The notes: generated by a model from the letters alone, not told the origin. Positions 35,156 through 44,673 are shown, numbered from the stretch's first letter. The stretch: DNA of 64,000 bases from Agrilutibacter niabensis (GCF_042657165.1 NZ_JBHSNJ010000012.1:248001-312000); one strand, 5' to 3'. A program made the numbers and translations.

Positions 35156-35812
35156 TCACAAACCGAACAGGGGCTGCAACGTGCGGGCCAGCCATCCCGA
35201 GAATCGCAGGGGCGCATCCGTAGCAGCTACGCAGACGCAGGGGGCCCCCGGCGCCGTAACAGGCTGGTGTTCGATCTCATTGTCCAGGTCCGCAACGTCG
35301 CCCGGCGCAAAATGGCCCAAACAATCGTCGTAGGCCCCACGCAGGATCATCGTGAGCTCGTTACTGCCATGGGTATGCAAGGGAATGCTCTTGCCCGGGG
35401 CCGTGCGCAGCAGCATCAAATGGCTATCGTCAACGCCCACGGCACGGATGTGATGGACGCCCGGCGCAAGCATGCGCCAACGCAGATCGCTGTATCGCGT
35501 ACCAAAGTAGGGTTGCAGCGGGAGGGGCAGTGCGTCGGGATGGCGCGAGCCCGGGGGCGATGCGGAGTCATCTCCCACTTGCTGCTCGCCGATGACGCGT
35601 TCGAGCATGCGGTCGCGGGCATCGGCAGCCAGCGGCTGTCCTTCCTGCTGTCGCAATAGTTGGCCACCGATCTGGTTGGCGTTACGCAGCTGCGAACGGC
35701 AGATCGCACAAATCTGCAAGTGGGAGGCTACCACCGCGGCAAAACCTTGCGGCAAAGCGCCGGCCGAATAGCCGATCAGGGTGGACACGTCGATGTGGTG
35801 ATGAGGCTTCAT
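35156..35812 (-). CDS. chrR: ChrR-type zinc/cupin anti-sigma factor
   Basis: The protein has 218 residues. The N-terminal anti-sigma domain has a zinc site: His residues in MKPHHHIDVSTLIGYSAG, then SHLQICAICR (HxxxCxxC). The C-terminal cupin has PLHTHGSNELTMILRGAYDD (metal-binding HTH and E) and FAPGDVADLDNEIEHQPV with a further His. In Rhodobacter ChrR, the N-terminal zinc domain holds the ECF sigma factor and the cupin domain is required for release during singlet-oxygen stress. Its ATG overlaps the sigma stop by four bases (35809-35812), so the two are co-translated in a fixed ratio. Confidence 0.93.
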   Translation of the reverse strand: MKPHHHIDVSTLIGYSAGALPQGFAAVVASHLQICAICRSQLRNANQIGGQLLRQQEGQPLAADARDRMLERVIGEQQVGDDSASPPGSRHPDALPLPLQPYFGTRYSDLRWRMLAPGVHHIRAVGVDDSHLMLLRTAPGKSIPLHTHGSNELTMILRGAYDDCLGHFAPGDVADLDNEIEHQPVTAPGAPCVCVAATDAPLRFSGWLARTLQPLFGL

Positions 35813-36444
35813 GGCGCCGGCCCCAGGGCGCTCTTGAGCTTTTCAAAGGACCGACGCAGGGCCGACTTGACCGTGCCCAATGGCAGGCCCAGCTCAGCGG
35901 CGATCTCGCTGTGGCTCTTGGACTCCAGATAGGACATGCGGATCAGGCGGGCCTGTTCGGCGGTCAGCGAATCGATCGCGCGCGCGAGTTCGGCATAATC
36001 CGAATACGCCTCAGGCCCGTTATCGCTCTCCGCGGGTGCCTCCTGCTGTTCCAACGCAAGCCTCTCTTCAAAGGCCACGCGATGTGCTTGATGACGTACG
36101 GTGTCCACGTACAGGTTCCGGGCGATGCGAAAAAGCCAAGTGGGCAGCGCCGCTTGCTCGGCATTGAAGCGTGTGGCGTGCCGCCACACACGAAGCATGG
36201 CTTCCTGAACCAGTTCCTCGGCTTGGGCGGTTGTCACATTCAACCCAAGAAAATACCGATGCACGCGTGGCGCGAAATGGTCGTAGATGCGCATGAAGCA
36301 CTCGACATCTTGGTATGCAGCCACACGTTCCACCTGGAGATTCCAGAAGGACGCATCGTCAGACACGGCTGGTCGAATTCGATTCAAGCGCCTCACCGCC
36401 CCTAGAGGCGTGACCCGTGGATGGAACAGATTGCCTCTCATCAT
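35809..36444 (-). CDS. rpoE: ECF RNA polymerase sigma factor, RpoE/SigE partner of ChrR
   Basis: The protein has 211 residues. Region 2 is FMRIYDHFAPRVHRYFLGL and EELVQEAMLRVWRHATRF; the -10 recognition helix includes PTWLFRIARNLYVDTVRH. Region 4 has the helix-turn-helix SHSEIAAELGLPLGTVKSAL. Adjacent ChrR places it in the ECF11-like RpoE-ChrR group. The start is uncertain: residues 1-~38 before the conserved part are not typical, no good Shine-Dalgarno is visible, and a shorter start is possible. It heads a unit sigma-chrR-tspO-two small genes, and probably also controls the facing lipid cluster, but a matching promoter motif was not identified. Confidence 0.9.
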   Translation of the reverse strand: MMRGNLFHPRVTPLGAVRRLNRIRPAVSDDASFWNLQVERVAAYQDVECFMRIYDHFAPRVHRYFLGLNVTTAQAEELVQEAMLRVWRHATRFNAEQAALPTWLFRIARNLYVDTVRHQAHRVAFEERLALEQQEAPAESDNGPEAYSDYAELARAIDSLTAEQARLIRMSYLESKSHSEIAAELGLPLGTVKSALRRSFEKLKSALGPAP

Positions 36445-36751
36445 AATCGGACCGTCGGGGCAGGGGTTTCATGGCAGGCGGGAGGTGCACGACATAGGCC
36501 GGGGCGCCAATCTGGCAGAGCGCCGCCGAACCAGTTCACTCCGATATACGTCCGAGGCGTGGTTTCGGATGCCCCCAGTGATCCCCGGCTCGGAATGAGT
36601 TGGCAACATGGTAGTGGAGTGCCGAAGCCTGCAAAGTCTCTAGCCCCCCGCGCCCAGTGTCACTTTGTCTATGGCCTTTGGCGAGCGCGCGATAGACCGC
36701 TTCCGCCCAATAGCGGAAATTCCCGCGGGTGCGATTTTTATACATTTTTGA

Positions 36752-36767
36752 CGACCCTTAAGGGTCG
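36752..36767. promoter_or_regulatory. Perfect 16-bp palindrome CGACCCTTAAGGGTCG
   Basis: CGACCCTT followed by AAGGGTCG is fully self-complementary with no spacer. It lies ~22 bases upstream of the heat-shock-like -35 element and ~107 bases before the hsp20 ATG. It is preceded by an AT-rich stretch and lacks a T-tail, so it looks more like a protein-binding site than a terminator. Confidence 0.5.
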
Positions 36768-36788
36768 CCAACGGCCCTGTATCCCCCG

Positions 36789-36817
36789 CTTGAAAAGACG
36801 CGTCGGCGCGCTATTTT
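36789..36817 (+). promoter_or_regulatory. Candidate sigma-32 promoter of hsp20
   Basis: CTTGAAA (36789-36795) is a perfect heat-shock -35 element. CGCTATTTT begins 13 bases later and resembles the -10 element CCCCATNT. It lies ~57-85 bases before the hsp20 ATG. The match of the -35 is strong and the -10 moderate. Confidence 0.55.
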
Positions 36818-36873
36818 GCGGGCCGGATGGGACCTGCCCCATCCGGAGATCAACGCTCAATTGGAGAGATGCG

Positions 36874-37344
36874 ATGAACCAGATGGCTCGCTTTCCGCAG
36901 TGGGGCGGACAGGGAACCACAGACCCAGTCCGCCAAATCATCGATCGCCTTTTTGAAGGCAACTTTTTGCAAGGCGGCTCCAGGGACGAATCGTCGGTCG
37001 TGACAAGTCAATGGATTCCGTTAGTAGACATCAAGGAGGAGCAGGACCGCTTCATCCTCTATGCCGATATTCCCGGCGTGGACCCCAAGAACATCGATGT
37101 GCAGATGGATAGGGGATTGCTCACTATCAAAGGAGAGCGTACGAGCGAGATCGACGAAAGCGAACGTTTCTCCCGCATCGAGCGGCAACACGGCAGCTTC
37201 CATCGCCGTTTTGCGCTCCCCGATAGCGCGGACCCTGAAAGGATTACGGCGACCGGTCACAACGGCGTGTTGCAGATCATGATCCCGAAGCGTCCCGAGA
37301 CCACCCCTCGCCGCATCCAGGTGGGATCAACCTTCAACAACTGA
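36874..37344 (+). CDS. Hsp20/alpha-crystallin small heat shock protein
   Basis: The protein has 156 residues. A short N-terminal arm is followed by an alpha-crystallin domain starting WIPLVDIKEEQDRFILYADI and running through PGVDPKNIDVQMDRGLLTIK to GVLQIMIPKRPE. It ends in a C-terminal tail (TPRRIQVGSTFNN) with an IxV oligomer motif. The protein holds unfolding clients until refolded by other chaperones. GGAGAG precedes the ATG by six bases. A heat-shock-like promoter and a strong terminator frame it as a single-gene transcript. Confidence 0.93.
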   Translation: MNQMARFPQWGGQGTTDPVRQIIDRLFEGNFLQGGSRDESSVVTSQWIPLVDIKEEQDRFILYADIPGVDPKNIDVQMDRGLLTIKGERTSEIDESERFSRIERQHGSFHRRFALPDSADPERITATGHNGVLQIMIPKRPETTPRRIQVGSTFNN

Positions 37345-37350
37345 TCTAGT

Positions 37351-37384
37351 AGCGCCCCGCAAAAGAGGCGGGGCGCTTTATTTA
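37351..37384 (+). terminator. Rho-independent terminator of hsp20
   Basis: AGCGCCCCGC pairs perfectly with GCGGGGCGCT (ten pairs) around AAAAGAG, followed by TTATTTA. It begins seven bases after the hsp20 stop. Confidence 0.88.
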
Positions 37385-37405
37385 CTTCAATGCGCGTGAG
37401 GGCCT

Positions 37406-37675
37406 ATGGACCGACTGACGGAGGAAGCGCTTTGCGACTTGCAGGCTCAGGTTCTTGTCCTTCGGATGGCACTACGGGCTTTGATTCGTACGCATCCCGA
37501 TCCGGACGCCTGCTTGGCTGCATGGCGTACGACAGTTTCGGACATTGCGTCTGGTCCTGCCGTGTTGCCCGTGTACGCTCGTGGCAGCGAATACGTCACC
37601 GACAGGTGCCATGTGTTTGCTGAGGATTGGACAGCCGAGTTGGTCGAACACGCGGTTGCATGCAGGGGCAATTAG
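37406..37675 (+). CDS. Hypothetical small protein
   Basis: The protein has 89 residues: MDRLTEEALCDLQAQVLVLR, then MALRALIRTHPDPDACLAAW, and a tail with FAEDWTAELVEHAVACRGN. The leucine-rich first half looks helical and the spacing THPDPDACLAAW is a pattern I have seen in short xanthomonad hypothetical proteins. No domain is assignable. It has no close neighbours on either side and no strong ribosome-binding site is visible. Confidence 0.5.
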   Translation: MDRLTEEALCDLQAQVLVLRMALRALIRTHPDPDACLAAWRTTVSDIASGPAVLPVYARGSEYVTDRCHVFAEDWTAELVEHAVACRGN

Positions 37676-38219
37676 GTGCGTCTGCACGCGCCGGGAGAGG
37701 CCGGATGACGGTGTGGATGTCCGCTTGGCTGTTAGCTGCCAGATCCCGGCCAGGAGGTTCCCTGATGCGGTTCCCTGATCCGACGGGACCTGACCTAGCA
37801 AAGGAGTTCCTCGCTGGCTGGGAATCATCTCTGGGCAGCTGAGTCCCGCCGGCCGGTTTCTCTGTTGTTTTCCCTGAAATAGGGACAAACCTCGTGAGAG
37901 AGATTAGCTAGTGACTGCATCCACCACCATCTAGTCTCCTGTATTCCCAGAACTCCGAGAAAGTTGGTTTTCTCTCGGCGATTTAGGGCGCTTTGAATAA
38001 CCCACAGTCTCCTCTGGGCGCCCTACGGGCAAGAAATGCCCTTTCGGCAGAAGGGCGAGGGGAAAGCAGAACGAGCTTTGCTGGCCAGCCACACCGTCTG
38101 CGGCATCGGCGACCCCGCAGGCCAATCGGACATGAAGCTCGAGGACCAGTTCACGGGCTACTCGCCCTGGGTCAAGCCGCCGGAGACCGGACCCGGGCAG
38201 GTTCAAGGCGGCCTCGTCG
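37676..38219. other. Intergenic stretch without a recognised gene
   Basis: About 540 bases. Short frames are open on both strands, but none shows a recognisable family or a good start with a Shine-Dalgarno. I see nothing else in it. Confidence 0.5.
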
Positions 38220-39911
38220 TCACGGGGAGACCCCGATCAAGTGATCTGCAAGCCGTAGCGCTGCTTCGAAATCCGGCACGAAATACAACTCGCCTTCGCG
38301 AGGGTGCAACTGCATCTGTTCGATCACCCGGCGTGGCTGTGGCTGCAGGCCCGAAATGACCAGGACAATGCCGCGGCGATGGCAACGTTCAAGTAGCGTC
38401 TTCAACGCGTGCACGCCGCTGGAGTCCACGATAGGCACCAGACGCATGCGCAGGATGAAGACCTTCGGTGGATTTCGGAATTGATCGAGCAGGTTGTCGA
38501 GGCGGTTGGCGGCGCCGAAGAACAAGGGCCCGTTGATCAGGAACGCTTCCACGCCCGGAGGCAGGCGCGCGCGCTGGGTCAGGTCGTCGCGTACCTCGCC
38601 ATTGTCGTCGATCAGCCTCACGCCGGAGCTGACTTCCACCGTCTCCGCCATCCGGAACATGAAAACGAATGCGGCGACGACGAGTCCGACTTCTATGGCC
38701 AAGGTCAGGTCGAAGAACACCGTGAGGAAGAACGTCAATAACAACACCAGGCGATCGCCCTTGGGTGCGGAGAGCGTGTGCCGGAAGTGTTCGTACTCAC
38801 TGATGTTCCAAGCCACCACCAACAGCACCGCCGCCAGCGCGGCCAATGGGATGTAACGCATCAGCGGCGAGAGCAACAGCATGAAAGCCAACAGGAATGC
38901 CGCATGCAACATGCCGGCGACGGGGGTGTGGCCGCCCGCGCGGACGTTGGTCGCCGTGCGTGCGATCGCGCCCGTGGCCGGCAAACCGCCAAACAGCGCG
39001 GAACCTACATTGGCCACGCCCTGCGCGACGAGCTCTCCGTTGGAACGGTGGCGACCTCCGATCATGCCATCCGCGACGACGGCGGATAGAAGCGATTCCA
39101 CGCCAGCGAGGAATGCGATGGTGAACGAACTGGGCAGCAATTCCGCGGTGCGTTCGAACGGGATATGGGGGAATTCGAAAATCGGCAGCGCGGAGGGAAG
39201 TTCGCCGAAGCGACTGCCAATCGTCTCCACCGGCGCGGCGAAGACAGCGGCGCACACGCTGCAGACCAATAACGCGAGCAGGAAGCCGGGCCAGTTCGGC
39301 CGCCAGCGTCGCAGGACGATGATGACGGCGAGGCCCAGCACCGTGATTGCCAGGGCCCTGATCTGGTAGGTGCCGAGGTGCTGAGCATAGGCATGCCAGC
39401 GCGCCAGGAATTCCGCGGGCACGCTATCCATTCGCAGGCCCAGCGCATCCTTGACCTGGCTTGAGAAGATGCTGATCGCGATCCCCGCCGTGAAGCCGGT
39501 AATCACCGGCTGCGGCATGTACTTCATCAAGGTGCCCAGGCGCATCAGACCTGCGCCGATGAGCATCAGACCCGCGAGTAACGTGCACAGGATCAAGCCG
39601 CCAAAGCCAAACTTCTGGATCACCACGAAGACGACGGGGATGAATGCGGCCGTCGGCCCGCCAATCTGTACGCGCGAACCACCTAGGGCCGAGATCAGGA
39701 ATCCCGCGACGATCGCCGTGTGCAATCCCTTTTCCGGCGTAGCGCCACTGGCGATGGCGAGCGCCATGGCCAGCGGGAGCGCGACGATCGCCACGGTGAG
39801 TCCCGCAACGGCATCCGTGCGCAGATCTGCGAGCCTGTAACCCTCGCGCCAGATGGTCAGCAACTTGGGTTCGAACAGGCGCGCGTAATGCCTGATGGGC
39901 TGCGATGCCAT
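38220..39911 (-). CDS. SulP family anion transporter with STAS domain
   Basis: The protein has 563 residues. The N-terminal two thirds holds the SLC26/SulP core of about twelve to fourteen segments, starting LRTDAVAGLTVAIVALPLAM and including GGPTAAFIPVVFVVIQKFG. The C-terminal ~110 residues form a STAS domain: VFILRMRLVPIVDSSGVHAL with the conserved DSSG. Family members carry sulfate, bicarbonate or C4-dicarboxylates; the closest E. coli relative is DauA (YchM). The substrate cannot be told here. It starts at an ATG preceded by a weak GGGAG and has no operon partner nearby. Confidence 0.88.
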   Translation of the reverse strand: MASQPIRHYARLFEPKLLTIWREGYRLADLRTDAVAGLTVAIVALPLAMALAIASGATPEKGLHTAIVAGFLISALGGSRVQIGGPTAAFIPVVFVVIQKFGFGGLILCTLLAGLMLIGAGLMRLGTLMKYMPQPVITGFTAGIAISIFSSQVKDALGLRMDSVPAEFLARWHAYAQHLGTYQIRALAITVLGLAVIIVLRRWRPNWPGFLLALLVCSVCAAVFAAPVETIGSRFGELPSALPIFEFPHIPFERTAELLPSSFTIAFLAGVESLLSAVVADGMIGGRHRSNGELVAQGVANVGSALFGGLPATGAIARTATNVRAGGHTPVAGMLHAAFLLAFMLLLSPLMRYIPLAALAAVLLVVAWNISEYEHFRHTLSAPKGDRLVLLLTFFLTVFFDLTLAIEVGLVVAAFVFMFRMAETVEVSSGVRLIDDNGEVRDDLTQRARLPPGVEAFLINGPLFFGAANRLDNLLDQFRNPPKVFILRMRLVPIVDSSGVHALKTLLERCHRRGIVLVISGLQPQPRRVIEQMQLHPREGELYFVPDFEAALRLADHLIGVSP

Positions 39912-40355
39912 GACTCCCCCACGGCGCTTCGAGTCTGCGACGCGACCGTGCAGTCGACCGCCCTCGCAGGAGGATCATGCGCCAACTCCTTCCAAGCTTC
40001 CAACTGAGGGGCGATCCATCGTTTCCGAAGAACGATGACCCTACGGGGCTGGCAGTCTCCGTTGGGCGTATGGTGTCCCCCTTGGGGAGGCCCGTCGTGA
40101 ACCTCATCGACTTGTCAGGGGAAAACCTGGCGCTCGTCCTGGCGTTCGTTGAGATCGCTCGAGTCGAGTGTATCGACCGGAGTTGGGCTGACATCGAGCC
40201 AGTACTGTCCGCATGTTGGAACGACTCCCGTGGTGGGATATCCCCTCTGACATGGGCTGACATCTCCCCTTACATCCGCACTGCTTGCGAAAGGGGCGAC
40301 AAATGACGTCTGGCGCCCCATTAGCAAATGGGGCGAACGTCAGGTTTCGCGCGCG
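39912..40355. other. Intergenic region between SulP gene and yjdM
   Basis: About 440 bases without a convincing gene. Repeated phrases GGGCTGACATC and CTGACATGGGCTGACATC occur at 40185-40270, together with GGGATATCCCC. The large hairpin at 40304-40342 lies between this stretch and the yjdM stop. Small frames are present but not supported. Confidence 0.5.
40304..40342. terminator. Large hairpin downstream of yjdM
   Basis: CGCCCCATT (40314-40322) pairs with AATGGGGCG (40327-40335), and TGACGT/ACGTCA flank it as an outer stem. It lies 13 bases beyond the yjdM stop, so it may end that transcript (minus strand), although there is no T-run. Confidence 0.4.
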
Positions 40356-40691
40356 TCAGGCCTTGCGCAGGAAGCAGGTCTTCAGCACCAGGCCTTTGAT
40401 CTTGTCCGAGTTTCCTTCGATGTGTTCGGCATCGTCGGGAACGAGGCGGATGTGCTTGATCACGGTGCCCTGCTTGAGCGGGATCGAGGCGCCCTTGACC
40501 TTCAGGTCCTTGATGACCACCACCGTGTCACCGTCGGCGAGCACGTTGCCGTTGCTGTCGCGCACGACAAGGGTATCGGTCGCCACCTCGTCCCCGGCAA
40601 GCGGCCATTCGAAGCCACAGTCCGCGCAGATGTGGTGGTCCCCGTCGACGTAAGTGTTCTCGAGAGTGCACTGTGGGCAAGATGTGGACAT
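40356..40691 (-). CDS. yjdM: YjdM/PhnA family zinc-ribbon protein
   Basis: The protein has 111 residues. The N-terminal zinc ribbon is CPQCTLENTYVDGDHHICAD with CGFEW (two CxxC pairs). The C-terminal PhnA domain has VRDSNGNVLADGDTVVVIKD, LKVKGASIPLKQGTVIKHIR and a final GLVLKTCFLRK. This is the E. coli YjdM (formerly PhnA) family; no confirmed enzyme activity is assigned and it is not the phosphonoacetate hydrolase of the same old name. The upstream gene ends two bases before its start, so they may be co-transcribed. Confidence 0.92.
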   Translation of the reverse strand: MSTSCPQCTLENTYVDGDHHICADCGFEWPLAGDEVATDTLVVRDSNGNVLADGDTVVVIKDLKVKGASIPLKQGTVIKHIRLVPDDAEHIEGNSDKIKGLVLKTCFLRKA

Positions 40692-40693
40692 AG

Positions 40694-41488
40694 TCAGCGG
40701 CGCCTTCTCTTGACCACCGGGCGCCCGCGCTGGAACGGGTTGTGCGCCAATTTCGTCAAAACTGCTTCAAACACCGGATCGCTGGTGTGCTCGAGCAGGA
40801 CGTGCCTGGCGGTCGCGGCGGCCACGATTTGGGCCAACTCCAACGGCAGCGGTTCCGGCGCCTCGGTCCAGAACTGCAACCGAAGATCACTCAACCAGGG
40901 CGCATTGGGAAACAGCGGACGGCAGTGCTCGAGATCACCCTGGCAATTTTGGTCGACCGCGGGGCTGCGGGACACCAGCAGGGTGCAGGGCACTCGCATC
41001 GGCATGCGGAGAAACTGGTCGTAGACCGACAAGCATTGGTTGAGGCCTTGCTGGTGTGCGCCGTTGGTAATGCGCGCATCGCGGGCATCGAAGACGGCAA
41101 CGGCAGCTTGCATGGGCGTGCGCGCCAAGAGGGCGGCGATCGAGCTTTCCTCGGCCGCAGCAGTGCCGCAGAAGGGGGCCGCCAGCTGCGGTGCGCAGGA
41201 CTTCAGCCAGGACGGTGGCTTGTCGACGATCGGCGCATAGGGGCTGGGGTTGCCCCGGCCGGCCCATAGCGCACTCAACCCCTGCGTGAGGTCAATCCAG
41301 GCGGTCGGCAGGGTCGGCCAGCATAGGGACCGCACAAAGACAGTCTCGCCCGCCTCGTTGGAGGCCTGCGCGGACCCCAGGAACGCAATGCGAGAGGGTT
41401 GGGGCCTTTCTACCTTCGCGGGCGCGCGCGACCGGGGGGCGCGGCGCGCAGGAGAGGGGGGCGTCATGGCGGTGGCAGTGTTGTCCAT
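40694..41488 (-). CDS. Hypothetical protein, 264 residues
   Basis: It is not a family I recognise. The first ~35 residues are Pro/Ala/Arg-rich (PPSPARRAPRSRAPAKVERP) and probably disordered. A globular part follows: RIAFLGSAQASNEAGETVFV, WIDLTQGLSALWAGRGNPSP, ARTPMQAAVAVFDARDARIT and DPVFEAVLTKLAHNP. It ends with a basic tail KRRRR. Alternating hydrophobic strands and helices suggest an alpha/beta protein, possibly DNA-associated because of the basic ends. There is no signal peptide. It lies two bases upstream of yjdM on the same strand and faces a palindrome-rich promoter region. Confidence 0.6.
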   Translation of the reverse strand: MDNTATAMTPPSPARRAPRSRAPAKVERPQPSRIAFLGSAQASNEAGETVFVRSLCWPTLPTAWIDLTQGLSALWAGRGNPSPYAPIVDKPPSWLKSCAPQLAAPFCGTAAAEESSIAALLARTPMQAAVAVFDARDARITNGAHQQGLNQCLSVYDQFLRMPMRVPCTLLVSRSPAVDQNCQGDLEHCRPLFPNAPWLSDLRLQFWTEAPEPLPLELAQIVAAATARHVLLEHTSDPVFEAVLTKLAHNPFQRGRPVVKRRRR

Positions 41489-41523
41489 CTACCCAAGGGC
41501 TTGAAAGCCGTCTAATGATGTTC

Positions 41524-41544
41524 TATACAGTATACATGATGTAT
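41524..41544. promoter_or_regulatory. Overlapping palindromes upstream of the 264-residue gene
   Basis: TATACAGTATA (41524-41534) and ATACATGATGTAT (41532-41544) are both odd-length palindromes in an AT-rich island. They lie 36-56 bases upstream of the minus-strand gene. On the minus strand TATACT could serve as a -10 element, so a bound repressor would cover the promoter. The neighbouring XRE regulator is a candidate ligand. Confidence 0.5.
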
Positions 41545-41719
41545 GTAGCATCTATTTAGACGGCTTTGGCGTCATGGGGATGGCTTTTGGCGAGGCGCTT
41601 CAAAGATGATGCGCATCCCAGGCCGGTCGTCCCGGCGACAAACGGAAGAGCGCGATGCCGAAAACCTCAAGTGAAATGTTCTGTGCTTTATCACTGAAGG
41701 TTTTGCCGGAGTACCGGCC

Positions 41720-41977
41720 ATGATCACCGCCGCCCAACTTCGAGCGGCCCGTGCCCTGGCCGGGATGGATCAGAAGACGCTGGCGGAGAAGGCCGGCGTG
41801 TCACTGCCCACCATCCAGCGTATGGAGGCCAGCCTGGGCAATGTTCGTGGTGTGGTCGATACGTTGACCAAGATCATCGCGGCGCTCGACGCGGCTGGCA
41901 TTGAGTTGATCGGAGAGAACGCCCCGAGCCAGGGCACAGGACGGGGCGTCCGACTCAAGAGCCCAGCTTCCCTCTGA
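41720..41977 (+). CDS. XRE family helix-turn-helix regulator
   Basis: The protein has 85 residues. The HTH is MITAAQLRAARALAGMDQKT with LAEKAGVSLPTIQRMEAS, the common layout of short XRE repressors. The C-terminal segment LTKIIAALDAAGIELIGENA is the usual alpha-beta tail of the group. Such proteins often regulate their own promoter or a linked phage-like or toxin gene. No toxin is visible next to it; the next gene on its strand begins 74 bases on and is of unknown function. Confidence 0.83.
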   Translation: MITAAQLRAARALAGMDQKTLAEKAGVSLPTIQRMEASLGNVRGVVDTLTKIIAALDAAGIELIGENAPSQGTGRGVRLKSPASL

Positions 41978-42051
41978 CGGGCAACCACGGCCTCGTTGGC
42001 GGGGGCGGATCTCTCCGCCAGATAACCCGGGATTAAGCAGGAGGTGCTGAA

Positions 42052-42258
42052 GTGGCGACTGATGCGGACATCGACGAGATCAAGCGGATGTGCGTGCTGT
42101 TGTTCCTGGAGCTCCAGGAGATCCGCCGCAAGCTGGAGATCGAACCCGTTGGATCCCGGGATCGTGACGAGTATCAAATAGCCGTCCCCGGGCATCTGAC
42201 AGAGTTCGAGACCAAGATGCGGCACCTTGTCACGGTATTGCCGCAACGCAAGGTGTAG
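42052..42258 (+). CDS. Small hypothetical protein, GTG start
   Basis: The protein has 68 residues: MATDADIDEIKRMCVLLFLE, then LQEIRRKLEIEPVGSRDRDE, and HLTEFETKMRHLVTVLPQRK. It is mainly helical and charged, with a heptad-like pattern in the first half. A strong AGGAGG lies about six bases before the GTG, which supports the start. No family is recognised. Confidence 0.5.
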   Translation: MATDADIDEIKRMCVLLFLELQEIRRKLEIEPVGSRDRDEYQIAVPGHLTEFETKMRHLVTVLPQRKV

Positions 42259-42339
42259 CTAGCGATAGAGATGGGCTGCCATGGGCGGCTCGGGAATGGG
42301 GCTGACATGGCGCAAACACATCGCACGGGTTGGTGAGCT

Positions 42340-42528
42340 ATGAACAGGTTCGATCTGTCTCCATGGGAGCGCGCCGCGCTGAGCCTGCTCCTTGGCCGCA
42401 AGCCCTTATTCAAATGGGAACGGGAGGCGCTCACCGACGCCACAAGGCGGAGCCTGGAGGAAAAAGGATTGATCGCCTGGGACGGAGAGAACTGGCGGGT
42501 CACCGAAGGTCTTCGGGTCCGGCCTTGA
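42340..42528 (+). CDS. Small hypothetical protein, winged-helix-like
   Basis: The protein has 62 residues: MNRFDLSPWERAALSLLLGR, KPLFKWEREALTDATRRSLE, EKGLIAWDGENWRVTEGLRV, RP. The second half, in which a helix is followed by GLIAWDGENWRVTEGL, resembles the end of a winged helix. No family is assigned. It lies 81 bases downstream of the previous small gene on the same strand. Confidence in the protein is moderate because the frame is coding-like and ends naturally. Confidence 0.5.
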   Translation: MNRFDLSPWERAALSLLLGRKPLFKWEREALTDATRRSLEEKGLIAWDGENWRVTEGLRVRP

Positions 42529-42712
42529 CCCGGCACCACGCTTAACAGCGGTGTCGCGCGCGCGAATCTAGCACCGCGTCACTGAGCGAGGTCGCCCATC
42601 ACACATTCAGGGGGCGGTATCCCTGACCTGGTTCGTCCAGTACGGCAAAGGCCATGACCTGCGCCTGCGCGCATGCCCCGGATGTCGTTAGCGAGCGCGC
42701 ATGGGCGGCGCG

Positions 42713-44518
<1,806 letters not shown>

Positions 44519-44610
44519 GCAGCCATTTTACGGGGCAGATCACCCGCGCCCATCGGGGAGGGCCGCGAAAAGCGCCGGACTTTTCCGAATTGCCGGGCCA
44601 ACCCGTCGAA

Positions 44611-44637
44611 ACAAAGGCCCCCGCACTTGCGGGGGCC
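44611..44637 (-). terminator. Rho-independent terminator of dps
   Basis: On the minus strand GGCCCCCGC and GCGGGGGCC form a nine-pair stem with a four-base loop, followed by TTTGT. It lies 37 bases after the dps stop. Confidence 0.82.
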
Positions 44638-44673
44638 GGATGCGCACGGGCGCTGCGCGGGGAGCGGTTCAGT

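Larger units (their letters stand above)
36445..36873. other. Intergenic region between the sigma factor and hsp20
   Basis: About 430 bases without a supportable gene. It should hold the promoter of the minus-strand sigma unit and the plus-strand hsp20 promoter. Visible elements are a small hairpin TTCCGC/GCGGAA (36701-36718), the palindrome at 36752-36767 and the heat-shock-like promoter, listed separately. A region of T-runs (36735-36750) lies just before the palindrome. Confidence 0.55.

Noticed and set aside
38036..38359. Plus-strand 107-codon frame upstream of and overlapping the SulP gene end
   Set aside because: It overlaps the SulP 3' end antisense and has no ribosome-binding site or known family.
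41510..41545. LexA box upstream of the 264-residue gene
   Set aside because: Only one half-site resembles CTGT...ACAG; the other half does not match, so an SOS assignment is not supported.
42330..42545. Alternative 71-codon plus-strand frame overlapping the 62-residue gene
   Set aside because: The 42340 frame has more natural composition and a helix-wing-like pattern; the alternative is Arg/Gly-rich shadow sequence.
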